Of a stretch of 43,300 nucleotides of DNA, positions 1 through 9,106 are shown piece after piece. Made by a program: the position numbers and the translations under genes. This DNA is from Klebsiella pneumoniae (lineage in GTDB: Bacteria > Myxococcota_A > UBA796 > SXON01), in contig CAMAWH010000041.1 of NCBI GenBank assembly GCA_945861635.1, positions 1-43,300 of the forward strand, written 5' to 3'. How positions within the stretch are numbered: position 1 is the first letter of the stretch; each line of letters starts with the position of its first letter. The notes beneath the pieces were generated by a model, which did no database searches, was not told the origin of the DNA, and saw only the letters and a list, made by a program, of their open reading frames with translations.

Positions 1-1144
1 TGTCGATGTCGAGATCGTGACTCCCCGAGTAGTTGACGACCGGCGCGGACATCGGCCGCGTCACGATGGTCATCGGCTGGCCTTCCGGGAAGACATCCAG
101 AAACGCATCCTCCGAGAGGGAATTCAGAATGGACGTGTCCAAGGACACCGGGCCATTTTCGTCGAGCGTGTAGCAAAGCAGGCCGCCGCGCCAAAGTGCG
201 TACAGCGCCTCGTTGGCGAAATCATCCGACACGCTCAGATCGATGTGGAAGTCGGGGTCGATTCCGGTCGGTGCGTTTCCGATTGCGGGAGGATCAGACA
301 GTGTTTTCGGGGATCCGCCCGGATCGTATGCCGCGACGCAATCGGCGGCCGCTCCACTCATGGCGCCCGCCATGAACACGCGCGCGCCGGCCGGCGTGAT
401 CTCGACGTCGGACGGCTGCAACTGCACATGCAGCATGGCGCCATTGACCTCGATGTCCTGCTCGATGCTTGCCGATGCGAACGCATCCTCGATGGTCTCT
501 TCGATCGTCGGACCGAAGTCTGCGATTGCACTGGTGAGCTGGTCACCGACGAGCCCGAGGATGAGGTCGTAGAGGTTGAGGCCGAAGAAGTCCATCACGT
601 CGTTGAGCGTGCCAATGGCGCAGTCGTCGAGGTGGATGTAATCGCCAAGTTCGGGGTACGTCGGTACGATCTCGCCGATCGTGGCGTCGAGTACCTTGCC
701 CCCCGAGCCGTCGTCGATCACTTCCAGCGCGATGGTCGTGTGGATGTTGACCGGGAAGGAATCGACGCGCCCGTTGCAGGTGTCACCGATACAGATCGCA
801 TAGGTATACAGGTAGAATGGGTCGGATTCACTGTTGAGGGCGACGTCGAGCGTGATGTCGAGGTCGAGCACGCCGTTTTGCGGCGTGATCTTGGCGTCGG
901 CGACCTCGACCAATACCTGCAGGTTCGTGACCGAGTATTCGTACGAGTCGAAGCAGGTCCAGCCTTCACGACTATCCTCAATGTCACCCACGGGAATCGA
1001 CTCGGGCAGGAGCGCCGGGATCAACCCGGCGAGGGCATCAAAGCCATCCGCCGTGATGTCCGCGGTAGCCGCCGGATCGATGGTCGCACCGGGCGGCCAG
1101 TCTTCGGCAAGCGCAAGGGAGTAAAGCGGAAGGAGTGCGAGCAC
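1..1144 (-). CDS. Secreted protein, possibly BPI/LBP-like lipid-binding fold (3' end outside window)
   Basis: The minus-strand frame is open from a GTG at 1144 to the window edge (about 381 codons seen). The GTG is preceded by GGAG and starts a convincing Sec signal peptide (VLALLPLYSLALA, cleaved before EDWPPG), so it is preferred; there is no ATG start nearby. It lies 24 nt after the manA stop in the same direction, so the two are probably co-transcribed. The mature part is rich in beta-strand-like Val/Ile/Asp stretches, with a conserved-looking segment near residues 280-300 (SDDFANEALYALWRGGLL). That segment resembles the 'N-x-ALYxLW' region of tubular lipid-binding (BPI/LBP/CETP) proteins. 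This is inference from a short motif, so the fold is tentative. A periplasmic or surface location is well supported by the signal peptide; a lipobox is not evident. Confidence 0.6.
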   Translation of the reverse strand, partial: MLALLPLYSLALAEDWPPGATIDPAATADITADGFDALAGLIPALLPESIPVGDIEDSREGWTCFDSYEYSVTNLQVLVEVADAKITPQNGVLDLDITLDVALNSESDPFYLYTYAICIGDTCNGRVDSFPVNIHTTIALEVIDDGSGGKVLDATIGEIVPTYPELGDYIHLDDCAIGTLNDVMDFFGLNLYDLILGLVGDQLTSAIADFGPTIEETIEDAFASASIEQDIEVNGAMLHVQLQPSDVEITPAGARVFMAGAMSGAAADCVAAYDPGGSPKTLSDPPAIGNAPTGIDPDFHIDLSVSDDFANEALYALWRGGLLCYTLDENGPVSLDTSILNSLSEDAFLDVFPEGQPMTIVTRPMSAPVVNYSGSHDLDID

Positions 1145-1168
1145 CGAAGGCTCCGAGAGCGCGCTACT

Positions 1169-2017
1169 TTACTCGCTTTCCGGGCTGTTCCGCAAGTGCC
1201 CCGGACGGGCGAGGAGCAAAACGCCCCGCCCGGATACGGTCCACGCGCCCGGCGGAACCATCACGGTGTCGCCAGGCCGCAGCGATTCGCCGGCGATCTC
1301 CGCCGCACCCTGGATGAGCGTGACGGCGCACCACCCCACCGCGACCGTCGGGAGGGTGGCGCGCTCGAGAAGGAAGTTCGGGGTGTCAAGAAGGCGCTCG
1401 ACACCGCCGGCCACGGAGCGCGGGGCCACCCGGGGGTCGTTTGGCGTCAGGGTGGCCGCCGCCATCGCCCGGTCGAGATGCAGCTCGCGCGGGCGCCCCC
1501 AGTCGTACAACCGGTACGTCAGGTCGATCGGCTGCTGAACTTCGTAGAGCAGAATTCCAGCGCCAATCGCGTGGATGGTGCCGGGCGGGACATCCACGAC
1601 ATCTCCCACGCGCGGCTCGAACCACGCGAGGTCCCCTTCAATTTCGCCGGAGAGCGCCCGGTTGCGCAATTCCTCGCGCGTGATCGGGTGCCGCAGCCCG
1701 CAGGCGATACGCGCGCCCGGATCGGAGTGCAGCACCACCCAGCCTTCCGCCTTTCCGTGCGCGGCGCCGTCCGCGACCGCCAACGCATCGTCAGGATGCA
1801 CCTGCACCGAGAGCACGCCGCTCGTGTCAAGGAGCTTGACCAGAAGCGGAAAATCGACAATATCTGCGAGCGTGTTCCCGTCGGCACCGACGACCGCGTT
1901 TTCCTTCCAGACCTCCCAGCTCTCGCCAATCAACCCCTGCCCTTTCCCCAACGCGGCCAGCCGACTCCCCCCCCAAGTGGGGCGCATGAGCGCGGGTCGG
2001 GTCCGAAACGGCGTCAC
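1169..2017 (-). CDS. manA: Type I mannose-6-phosphate isomerase
   Basis: Cytoplasmic zinc enzyme interconverting mannose-6-P and fructose-6-P, feeding GDP-mannose and glycan synthesis. The sequence has the family signatures in order: PTWGG (residues 13-17), GESWE, PLLVKLLD, the zinc-site motif QVHPDD (Gln72, His74), Glu91 in GKAEGW, GTIHAIG (His149) and TYRLYDWGRP with the catalytic Arg169. All expected ligands are present. Its length of 282 aa is close to the short Bacillus-type enzymes. The GTG at 2017 gives an N-terminus (VTPFRTRPALMRPTWGG) that aligns with the usual start. An ATG at 2083 would add 22 residues untypical of the family. The gene is followed by the GTG-started secreted protein and preceded by a MopE-like gene in the same direction. 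Confidence 0.9.
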   Translation of the reverse strand: MTPFRTRPALMRPTWGGSRLAALGKGQGLIGESWEVWKENAVVGADGNTLADIVDFPLLVKLLDTSGVLSVQVHPDDALAVADGAAHGKAEGWVVLHSDPGARIACGLRHPITREELRNRALSGEIEGDLAWFEPRVGDVVDVPPGTIHAIGAGILLYEVQQPIDLTYRLYDWGRPRELHLDRAMAAATLTPNDPRVAPRSVAGGVERLLDTPNFLLERATLPTVAVGWCAVTLIQGAAEIAGESLRPGDTVMVPPGAWTVSGRGVLLLARPGHLRNSPESE

Positions 2018-2119
2018 GCCCCCGCCGACTAACGTGTGAGGCCCCTGCTGCGTTGCCGAACGCGCGCTCAGTCGGCGTCTCAAAACGAAAACAACACGCG
2101 CCCCCCCCCGGCGTTTGGA

Positions 2120-3841
2120 CTATCGCCCACCGCGCACGACGTACACCGTGCCCGTCACGCCGGCGCTCGGCGCGCCCACGACGACATCCGCGTGGCCATC
2201 CGCGTCCAGGTCAGACTGCCCGCCAACGACGTAGCCGGCCTCCGATCCGTCGCTTCCCGTCACCGCCGCGCCCGCGTCGTCCGTCGTCATCTCGCCGGTA
2301 TACTCGCCGGGATAGAACAGGTAGGCGGAATCTGCACCGTAGGCACCCAGAAGCAGTCCACCGTCGATCGCACTCCCTGTCCCAACGGCGCCCTTGTACG
2401 TCGTGCCGGTGATCGTCACGAGGGTCTCCGTGAACGAACTTGAGATCACGGTGGCGCCGCTGAATGGCCCAGCGAGAACGTAGACCCGCCCAACATCGAC
2501 GAGGGCATCGTCCGCGGAGGATGCCGACGCCAGAAGGTCAACGCTGCCGTCACCATCAAGATCGCCAACCGGTTGGAAAATGCCCTCCCCCTCGGATGCG
2601 TCTCCCGTGAAGGTGGCGATGGCCGCGGAGGATCCAAGCGCCCCGCCCACGCCGCCAGGAAAGATCCATCCCTTCCCAGCGCTCCCGAGGATTACGTCAT
2701 CCCGACCATCTCCCGTGACGTCCCCCAAGCCCTTTACGTAGGTCCAACCCGCACCTGCGATGGTGTAGTTCGCGAGACCGTCGCTACTGGCGGCGCCGAT
2801 GATGGCGCCATCCAGAATACGCATGCCGTCCGCATTGCCGACGGCGATGTCGGCGAGGCCGTCACCATCCCAGTCCCCAGCGCCCGCCATGCTGGACGCC
2901 ACGGTACTGCATCCGCAGTACACGCCGGCCGTGGCGTACGTGACGGCGACGCTACCGGTGGCGTTGGCCAAAAACCACCAGACCTCGTAGTCATACGTCG
3001 AGAGCGTGCCAACGTCGTCCAGGCCATCTCCGTTCAGGTCTCCGACAAACGCGACGTAGGTGCCGAACCCCGTGCGCGGACCATTCCCGCCCAAAAACTT
3101 CGTGGTTGCCACATCAGCAAGCGCGCCGCTCGCCGAGATCGGACCGCGCACGACATAGGCCGCACCTGCGTTGTCACCCCCGTCGTCGTCCCCACCCGCG
3201 GCGATGACGAGGTCGTCGATGCCGTCCCCGTCGACGTCTCCCCCCGTCGCGAGTGAGCGCCCAACGCCGTCGTCGACCGCGTCCCCGGTCAGGATCCAGT
3301 CGGCATCGGCCAGCGCGACGTTGCCTCGCGGGCCGCACCCCTCGTCGGCCATCGTGTCGCAATTCTGATCGACGCCATCTCCACAGACGTCCTCACCGCC
3401 GGGGAACGTGAGCGCCGCAGCGTCGTCACAGTCCGTCCCATCGGCGATGTGGCCGGTCGGTGCTGCGCACGCGATGGCGGGGGAGTCCGCGCCAAATCCG
3501 TCACCATCGACGTCCGGGTACCAGATTGTGCCGTCGACGGCTCCAACTTCATCAACCTGTCCGTCACAGTTGTTGTCCGCGCCATCACACGTCTCCTCCG
3601 CGCCCGGGTAGGCGGCGGCATTCGCGTCATCGCAGTCGCCGTTGGCGGCAACCGATCCGGAAGGGGCCGTACACGCCTGAACTGCGCCGGCCGCCACCCC
3701 TACGCCATCTCCGTCCGCATCGACGTACCACACGCCCACGTCACACTCCCCCGTGTCACCCGAGCCGGCGTCCTTCTCACCGCCGCCGGCGCCCGCAGGC
3801 GGCGCGGCGGAAAAGTTGCAAGCCACAAGAAGGAAGAGCAT
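2120..3841 (-). CDS. MopE-like repeat lipoprotein with FG-GAP (integrin-alpha-like) head
   Basis: A 573-aa predicted lipoprotein with a very short signal (MLFLLVAC, lipid on Cys8). Residues about 30-165 hold the Cys/Asp motif seen in MopE-type proteins: WYVDADGDG, then GDCDDANAAAYPGA, then ETCDGADNNCDGQVDE. There are two clear copies and a third ending in VDQNCDTMADEGC. The remainder (about 175-573) is a row of FG-GAP/VCBS-like blades with Ca-binding DxDGDGxDDLVI motifs (for example GDVDGDGIDDLVIAA, GDLDGDGSVDLLAS, SDLDADGHADVVVGAP). It is therefore a beta-propeller resembling the integrin alpha head. An outer-membrane or surface location and calcium dependence are inferred from family knowledge. 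The start is the first ATG after an in-frame stop, with a GGCGGA Shine-Dalgarno. Confidence 0.85.
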   Translation of the reverse strand: MLFLLVACNFSAAPPAGAGGGEKDAGSGDTGECDVGVWYVDADGDGVGVAAGAVQACTAPSGSVAANGDCDDANAAAYPGAEETCDGADNNCDGQVDEVGAVDGTIWYPDVDGDGFGADSPAIACAAPTGHIADGTDCDDAAALTFPGGEDVCGDGVDQNCDTMADEGCGPRGNVALADADWILTGDAVDDGVGRSLATGGDVDGDGIDDLVIAAGGDDDGGDNAGAAYVVRGPISASGALADVATTKFLGGNGPRTGFGTYVAFVGDLNGDGLDDVGTLSTYDYEVWWFLANATGSVAVTYATAGVYCGCSTVASSMAGAGDWDGDGLADIAVGNADGMRILDGAIIGAASSDGLANYTIAGAGWTYVKGLGDVTGDGRDDVILGSAGKGWIFPGGVGGALGSSAAIATFTGDASEGEGIFQPVGDLDGDGSVDLLASASSADDALVDVGRVYVLAGPFSGATVISSSFTETLVTITGTTYKGAVGTGSAIDGGLLLGAYGADSAYLFYPGEYTGEMTTDDAGAAVTGSDGSEAGYVVGGQSDLDADGHADVVVGAPSAGVTGTVYVVRGGR

Positions 3842-3901
3842 TTCCGCCGATAACCGTTCACGACGCCTGCCGCTGCCCCGGCGACAAAGTGCGAGCCAAC
3901 A

Positions 3902-4804
3902 CTACTCACACGCCGCATACTCCGTCTCCGTGCACATCGGCTCCGCACCGCACTCGTCGAGCGCGTACCCCTCCGGACAGGACCAACCGCTGGAATCGCC
4001 CAACTCGAAAAAGCCACCGATGCGATCGGCCGTGGTGAAGACGACGCTTCCCTCGTAGTCGGCGGCGGCCATCGTGCTGTCATCCGCCAGGCTTCCCGCG
4101 GGAAACGGCCCGGCGATCTCCGCGCCAAAGCTAGCAATGGAGCCATCATTTTTGCCGAACAACTCGACCTGGTGGGTGCCGGACGTCAGCGCCGCAGCCT
4201 GCAAAAACCAATAGTTGAACGCGCGGGTGGTTCCCGAGGTGTCCGTGAAAATTTCGACGCCATCGACCACGAGTCGCACCTGATTATCTGCCGCAATCCC
4301 CACGATATAGTCGCCCGCCGTCACAACATCAAGGCAGGCTGAAAAGCCGATCCACTCACCGACCGGCGCTTCTCCTGCGGTGCTGGAACCGCCGTCACAC
4401 GCCCAGATGCCCACCTCGTTCAGGCGCCCATCGGTGTCGCCGTCGTCATCTCCCCAGTAGTTGTTTTTGTCGTTCCGCCCCCCAGGGTAGAGAGCGCCGA
4501 ACTTCCCGTAGACAGCGTTCTTCGTACCCTTGCAAACATCGATGGTAGCGCCGTTGTAGGTGGCGGCCACCGACACTTGACGAACGCAGGCGTCTCCATC
4601 CGGCGTCGGAGAGAAATCGTCAGGACACTCACACTCGTGGACGACAACGGTGTCCTGGCCCGAGTCGGGCGCAGAGTCCCCGGACGTGCTCGTATCGACA
4701 ATCAACGCCGAGTCTCCGTCGGCGGCGGTGTCGATGGCGGACTTGTTGTGCGCGCTGACATTGTTGTCGATGCACGCGAAAAGCGAGAGGACGGCGGGGA
4801 GCAT
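3902..4804 (-). CDS. Putative surface lipoprotein with a beta-sandwich (PA14/galactose-binding-like) domain and Cys-rich ends
   Basis: A 300-aa protein with a short lipoprotein signal, MLPAVLSLFAC. An in-frame GTG at 4819 (VLRCSMLP...) would add a positive charge and has a GGGGG tract upstream, so it is a plausible alternative start. Residues about 20-55 are Asp/Ser/Thr-rich linker. Then comes a small Cys-rich piece (CECPDDFSPTPDGDAC), a central domain of about 170 aa, and a C-terminal Cys-rich tail (CPEGYALDECG...CTETEYAAC) that looks EGF-like. The middle (SACLDVVTAGDYIVGIAADN, RLVVDG, then SGTHQVELFGKNDG) has the pattern of carbohydrate-binding beta-sandwiches. No catalytic motif was seen. 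The gene lies between two other lipoprotein genes on the same strand. The function is unknown; adhesion or glycan binding is only a guess. Confidence 0.7.
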   Translation of the reverse strand: MLPAVLSLFACIDNNVSAHNKSAIDTAADGDSALIVDTSTSGDSAPDSGQDTVVVHECECPDDFSPTPDGDACVRQVSVAATYNGATIDVCKGTKNAVYGKFGALYPGGRNDKNNYWGDDDGDTDGRLNEVGIWACDGGSSTAGEAPVGEWIGFSACLDVVTAGDYIVGIAADNQVRLVVDGVEIFTDTSGTTRAFNYWFLQAAALTSGTHQVELFGKNDGSIASFGAEIAGPFPAGSLADDSTMAAADYEGSVVFTTADRIGGFFELGDSSGWSCPEGYALDECGAEPMCTETEYAACE

Positions 4805-4845
4805 GGAACAACGTAGCACTTTGTCGGCCCCCGCCGGACGGCGAC

Positions 4846-5529
4846 TTAGTCCGGCAACCACTCCACCTGCAACGTCACGTCCTGCGTCACCGGGTGGCAG
4901 CCGTCCGCGTCGAGCGCGACCTCGACCAACGCGTAGTCTTCGGTGTGTCCACCCGCGGTGCCCATCACGTCGAACGTGCCGACGATCTCCCACCCGCAGA
5001 CCCACACGCCGTCGATCGGTTCGCAGTCGATCCACGGCGTGTCATCGATCATCGCGTCGCGGTAACGCACGATCGCGCCATCCAATTCCTCCGCACTGGC
5101 ACCGAGGAGCGTGGCCTGGATGCTGGCGGCCGCCATCTCATTGCAGACCGCTTCCGACGCGATCATTTCTATGGCCAGCGGATGCCCGATGACGTGGCAG
5201 CCGTCCGACTCCACAACCACGCTTTGTTCCACGGTTTCGTACCCTTCCGCGGTCACGGTCACGGTGATTTCACCGTTCGCCTCGTATCCGCAGTTGAAGA
5301 GCCCGCCGCCCAAATCGTCGCAAGCACCTTGGTCCTCGCCGTCGAGACTCCACGCCGCCGAAGCCCCTTCGAACGCGGCTCCCGCCTCGTCGGTGACCGT
5401 GAGTGTCACGGACGCCGCGGCCATTTCAGTACACGCAGTACCCGAGTCGGAGGGCGGCTCCTCCTCGAAGCAACCGCTGGCCAGCGTGGGGAGAGCGAGG
5501 GAGAGATGGAGCAGGGAGAAGCGTGTCAT
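4846..5529 (-). CDS. Lipoprotein with two internally duplicated carboxypeptidase-regulatory-like domains
   Basis: A 227-aa lipoprotein. The ATG at 5529 gives MTRFSLLHLSLALPTLASGC, a normal signal with Arg in the n-region and lipobox LASG|C; an ATG at 5556 would only prepend nine residues. The mature protein is an internal duplication. One copy begins CTEMAAASVTLTV and ends SDGCHVIGHPLAIEM. The second begins CNEMAAASIQATL and ends ADGCHPVTQDVTLQVEW. Each copy has four positionally matched Cys, suggesting two disulfides per domain. The beta-strand pattern (ITVTVTAEGYETVEQSVVV) resembles the carboxypeptidase regulatory/Ig-like fold common in surface proteins. No enzymatic motif was found. It is the first gene of the minus-strand run, facing the plus-strand MopE-like gene at 5801. 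Confidence 0.78.
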   Translation of the reverse strand: MTRFSLLHLSLALPTLASGCFEEEPPSDSGTACTEMAAASVTLTVTDEAGAAFEGASAAWSLDGEDQGACDDLGGGLFNCGYEANGEITVTVTAEGYETVEQSVVVESDGCHVIGHPLAIEMIASEAVCNEMAAASIQATLLGASAEELDGAIVRYRDAMIDDTPWIDCEPIDGVWVCGWEIVGTFDVMGTAGGHTEDYALVEVALDADGCHPVTQDVTLQVEWLPD

Positions 5530-5800
5530 GGGAAACCTCGAAGGGGACGATAGCAAGCATCATGCCACATCGATGGCAGCTACGTTCCGGAAGGTAGGGG
5601 CGCGGCGAGTGCGACATCGGGTGCGCCGGGGTTCCGTGCGATCCTGCCCCGTCGGACGAGGGCGCTGCCGGCTCCAATGGTCTTGGGAAACCGATCGTTT
5701 TCGGGGCCGCTTCGCGTCCGGCGGCTTGGCGAAACCGACGACCGGCGCCGGGGCGTCTCGACGGGCGAATGCGTTACGATTCCGCACCCTCGGAACTTCG
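5530..5800. promoter_or_regulatory. Divergent intergenic region
   Basis: The 271 bp between the diverging lipoprotein genes at 5529 (minus) and 5801 (plus) must hold the promoters for both arms if each arm has its own. I could not identify convincing sigma70 -35/-10 pairs at proper spacing on either strand. No coding signal or hairpin with a T-tract was seen. Confidence 0.4.
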
Positions 5801-8317
5801 ATGCTCGCACTGCTGGCTCTCCTCGCGTGTCAACCGGAAGCCCCCGTCAAGGCGGACTCCGCCGATCCCCAACCCGACGTCGACTCGGGAGATAGTGGCG
5901 ATTCTGGAGATAGCGGCGATAGCGAAACGGGCGACACCGAAGACTCCGCCGCGTCCGACCTCGACGGGGATGGCTCCGCTGCCGACGACGGCGATTGTGA
6001 CGATGCGAACAACGACATCCATCCCGGTGCTCCCGAGCTGTGCGACGGGGAGGACGATGACTGTGACGGTGCAATCGACGAGGACGCCGTGGACGTCAAA
6101 ACCTGGTACGCGGACGCCGACGGGGATCGGTACGGTGACCCTGCCGCGCCCGTCGAAGCATGTGACGCTCCCGCGGGGAGCGTGGACGTCGGAACAGACT
6201 GCAACGACGCCGACGCTGCGATCCACCCCGGGGTGGCCGAGTCGGACTGTGCGGACCCCATCGACTACAATTGTGACGGTTCCGTGGGGTACACCGACGC
6301 CGACGCGGACCTCTCGCCCGCGTGTGAGGATTGCGATGATGCCGATGCTACCGTCGCGGCGGAGTCGGTCTGGTACGCCGATGCGGATGGCGATGGCCAC
6401 GGAGGGAGCGCGTTTACGGCGTCGGCATGCGCGGCACCGGTCGGCTACACGCCTGCGGCCGATGACTGCGATGACCTCGATGCCAGCGCCTTTCCGGGGG
6501 GGGAAGAAGTGTGTGACGAGGTGGACAATGACTGTGACGGCGCCAAGGACGAAGACGCGACGGACGTGACACGGTGGTATGCCGACGGAGACGACGACGG
6601 ATTTGGGGACGCGGCCGATGCAACCGACGCATGCACGCAGCCGGAGGGCCGTGTCGCCGACAACACCGACTGTAACGATACGAACGCGGCGATCAACCCC
6701 GACGCTGTCGAGACGTGCAACGACATCGACGACGACTGCAATGGCGACGTGGACGCGGACGCAACCGACATGTCCATCGGGTACGCGGACACCGACGGGG
6801 ACGGTTTCGGAGACGCCGCGATGTCGATGGCGGCTTGCGACGCTTCCGCCGGCTACGTCGCCAACTCCGAGGACTGCGATGACGGCTCGGGTCTGGTGTC
6901 TCCCGACGCAACGGAGACCTGCAACGACGTGGACGACAATTGCGACGGCGAAATCGACGAAGACGACGCCAGTGACGCCACGTTCTGGTACGCGGATGCC
7001 GATGGCGACACTTTTGGCGATGCGAGCGTGAGGACAACCGCCTGTGAGGCCCCCGGCGGCTACATCGCCGACGACACCGATTGCGACGACGCGGCCGACG
7101 ACGTCTACCCCGACGCGGACGAGGCCTGTGACGGCGTGGATCACGACTGCGACGGCAGCGTCGATGACCTCGATGCCGTCGATGTCACAACCTGGTACGC
7201 CGACGCAGATTCGGACAGCTTTGGCGATGCCGCCGTCAACACCGCCGCTTGCGACGCACCGATGGGCCATGTCGCCGACGCAACCGACTGCGATGACACC
7301 GCCGACGACGTTCATCCGGGGGGATCGGAAACCTGTGACGGGCGCGATGAGGACTGCACGGGCACGGCCGACGACGGCTCGCTGGCGAGCATGCCGGCGT
7401 GGTATGCCGACGGCGATTTGGACGGCTTTGGCGACGCCGCAGCGAGCGCGAACGCCTGCGCCGCGCCCGCGGGATCCATCGCCGACGGCACGGATTGCGA
7501 TGACGCCCGCAACGACATCCACCCCGACGCCGCCGAAACGTGCGACGGGGAGGACGACGACTGCGACGGCACGGTCGACAACGATAGCGCGGTGCTTGGG
7601 GACGCGGCGGCCTGCGCCGCGGTCGATTGCCTCGACATCGCAACGACACGCACGGTTTCACCGGGGGATGGGGTGGCGTGGATCGACCCGGAGGCGGATG
7701 GCACCGCCGCCGAGGTCTACTGCGACATGACGACGGACGGCGGAGGTTGGACGCGGATCGTCGATGCCGACTACACCGCCGACACCTGCCCGACAGGGTG
7801 GGCGGACTCCGGAGCCCACGGATGTGAGCGGGATGCCGCCGTTTCCTCGGCGACGTTCGACACGCTGGGCATCGAATGGAGTGAGGTGCGGGCAGCCCTG
7901 GCGGCCAATCGTTATGCGAGCCCGGATGCGTTCGGCGTGAGCGGGCGCGGCTCCGCCGGCATCGACAGTTACTACGTCGATGGCATGTCGCTCACCATCG
8001 GTTCGGGTTCGTCTCGGACGCACCTGTACACTTGGGCGATCGGGTTGACCCAAGGGCACAATTCCAGTTACGACTGCCCCGCGTATGGTGGCGTGGCAGC
8101 GCCGGCCTTCGTCGGGAGCGCAACCACCTGCGAAACCAACAACACGGCAAGCTGGTTTTCGTATTATTGGTACTCGGGGCTCATGTTTTCGACAGTCGAA
8201 GCGGACGTCGACGTGGGTGCGGCAAGCACCTCCGACCTCGAACTCCGCATCATGGCCGATCAGCCGGAGAGCGACGAGGAGATCGCGGTGTCTTCACTGA
8301 CGCTTTGGGTGCGGTAG
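5801..8317 (+). CDS. MopE-like repeat lipoprotein with fibrinogen-like C-terminal head
   Basis: An 838-aa protein starting with the ultra-short lipoprotein signal MLALLALLAC, followed by a Ser/Gly/Asp low-complexity spacer (residues 20-50: SGDSGDSGDSGDSETGDTED). Residues about 50-600 contain eight Cys/Asp modules of the type WYADADGD..., DCDD...hPGa.E.C, CDGEDDDCDG. One is the variant ESDCADPIDYNCDGSVGY. The last 230 residues (from about 609, CLDIATT...) form a separate domain with EVYCDMTTDGGGWTRI, the hallmark of fibrinogen-C-terminal/COLFI-like domains, plus an aromatic C-terminal half. In such domains this region binds carbohydrate or calcium; here binding is inferred. The long frame is open upstream to 5111, but codon use and the signal peptide fix the start at 5801. 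It faces the opposite strand's lipoprotein run and is followed 14 nt later by another lipoprotein. Confidence 0.87.
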   Translation: MLALLALLACQPEAPVKADSADPQPDVDSGDSGDSGDSGDSETGDTEDSAASDLDGDGSAADDGDCDDANNDIHPGAPELCDGEDDDCDGAIDEDAVDVKTWYADADGDRYGDPAAPVEACDAPAGSVDVGTDCNDADAAIHPGVAESDCADPIDYNCDGSVGYTDADADLSPACEDCDDADATVAAESVWYADADGDGHGGSAFTASACAAPVGYTPAADDCDDLDASAFPGGEEVCDEVDNDCDGAKDEDATDVTRWYADGDDDGFGDAADATDACTQPEGRVADNTDCNDTNAAINPDAVETCNDIDDDCNGDVDADATDMSIGYADTDGDGFGDAAMSMAACDASAGYVANSEDCDDGSGLVSPDATETCNDVDDNCDGEIDEDDASDATFWYADADGDTFGDASVRTTACEAPGGYIADDTDCDDAADDVYPDADEACDGVDHDCDGSVDDLDAVDVTTWYADADSDSFGDAAVNTAACDAPMGHVADATDCDDTADDVHPGGSETCDGRDEDCTGTADDGSLASMPAWYADGDLDGFGDAAASANACAAPAGSIADGTDCDDARNDIHPDAAETCDGEDDDCDGTVDNDSAVLGDAAACAAVDCLDIATTRTVSPGDGVAWIDPEADGTAAEVYCDMTTDGGGWTRIVDADYTADTCPTGWADSGAHGCERDAAVSSATFDTLGIEWSEVRAALAANRYASPDAFGVSGRGSAGIDSYYVDGMSLTIGSGSSRTHLYTWAIGLTQGHNSSYDCPAYGGVAAPAFVGSATTCETNNTASWFSYYWYSGLMFSTVEADVDVGAASTSDLELRIMADQPESDEEIAVSSLTLWVR

Positions 8318-8331
8318 GCATCGCTCGCACC

Positions 8332-9090
8332 ATGCTCAACCTCATCCTCCTGCTGCTCGCCTGCGCCCCGGCCCCGACCACCTTGGTCCTGACCCCGGCA
8401 GACAACGTATCCACCTGGTCTCTGGCCCCGCTCCCCCTTCCCGAAGTGCGCGTGCTCGACGAGGATGGCAGGGTCATCGAGCGCCCGCCAGCACCGATCT
8501 GGACCGTGACCCCGCCCGGCGTTGCAACGCTCAGCGAAACGACGATCAAACCGAAGGAAAGCGGTACGGCAACGGTGCAGGCGGCGGTTGGCAGCGCGCG
8601 CGCCCACTACGTATTGGATGTCAACATTCCCGACCGATTGATGTTGGTCGCCAGCGCGAAGGACATCGCGACTGGCGGCGAAGGGGAGTTCATCGCGACG
8701 CTCAGCTCCGGCGGCACGCCGACGGAGGGTCCGGCGATATCGTGGTCCACGTCGGACGCCTCGATCCTACGTTTCCCGCCGAACTGCATCACGATGTGCA
8801 CGGCAACGGCGCGGAATCCCGGTGTCGTCCTGGTCACGGTGCGATCCGGGCCGCTCTCCGCGTCAACCACCATCACCGTCGGCCAAAGTACCGGCAGCGC
8901 ACCCTGCGATCCCGGCTGTCACGCCTGGACGGAATGTGTCGCCGGGTGCGCGTCGGCGTCGTCCATCCAGATGAACTTCACCGAGAGCGCCACGCCGCCC
9001 GACCCAACCACGCTGTGCATCCAAACGAACTGCGCAAAGTTCAGCGCGTGCACGACGTCTTGCGCGGCCGCGGCGCCACACCCCCACTGA
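8332..9090 (+). CDS. Lipoprotein with two bacterial Ig-like domains and a Cys-rich tail
   Basis: A 252-aa protein with signal MLNLILLLLAC. Residues 20-100 and 105-190 look like two BID_2-type Ig-like domains: WTVTPPGVATLSETTIKPKE and WSTSDASILRFPPN are each followed by a T-V-rich strand ending in TATVQAA or VLVTVRSG. The C-terminal 55 residues carry eight Cys (CDPGCHAWTECVAGC, then LCIQTNCAKFSACTTSC), which look like a disulfide-bonded knot. No enzymatic motif was seen. The frame is open upstream into the MopE-like gene, but ATG 8332 is the only start that gives the lipoprotein signal. The gene converges with the copper monooxygenase gene, with 16 bp between the stops. It is probably a surface-exposed structural or adhesive protein. 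Confidence 0.8.
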   Translation: MLNLILLLLACAPAPTTLVLTPADNVSTWSLAPLPLPEVRVLDEDGRVIERPPAPIWTVTPPGVATLSETTIKPKESGTATVQAAVGSARAHYVLDVNIPDRLMLVASAKDIATGGEGEFIATLSSGGTPTEGPAISWSTSDASILRFPPNCITMCTATARNPGVVLVTVRSGPLSASTTITVGQSTGSAPCDPGCHAWTECVAGCASASSIQMNFTESATPPDPTTLCIQTNCAKFSACTTSCAAAAPHPH

Positions 9091-9106
9091 GGCGCCGTTT
9101 CGACTC

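Noticed and set aside
17..2032. Plus-strand open frame of 671 codons across the left edge
   Set aside because: It runs antisense to manA and to the secreted protein, is Arg/His-rich with no domain, and reflects GC-driven absence of stops.
4833..4855. 7-bp stem, 9-nt loop hairpin (GCCGGAC/GTCCGGC) at the end of the 4846-5529 gene
   Set aside because: It overlaps the stop codon and has no T-tract, so a terminator is not supported.
5774..7522. Minus-strand open frame of 582 codons with repeating GVxVVG patterns
   Set aside because: The periodicity is the reverse-strand image of the Cys/Asp modules of the plus-strand lipoprotein.
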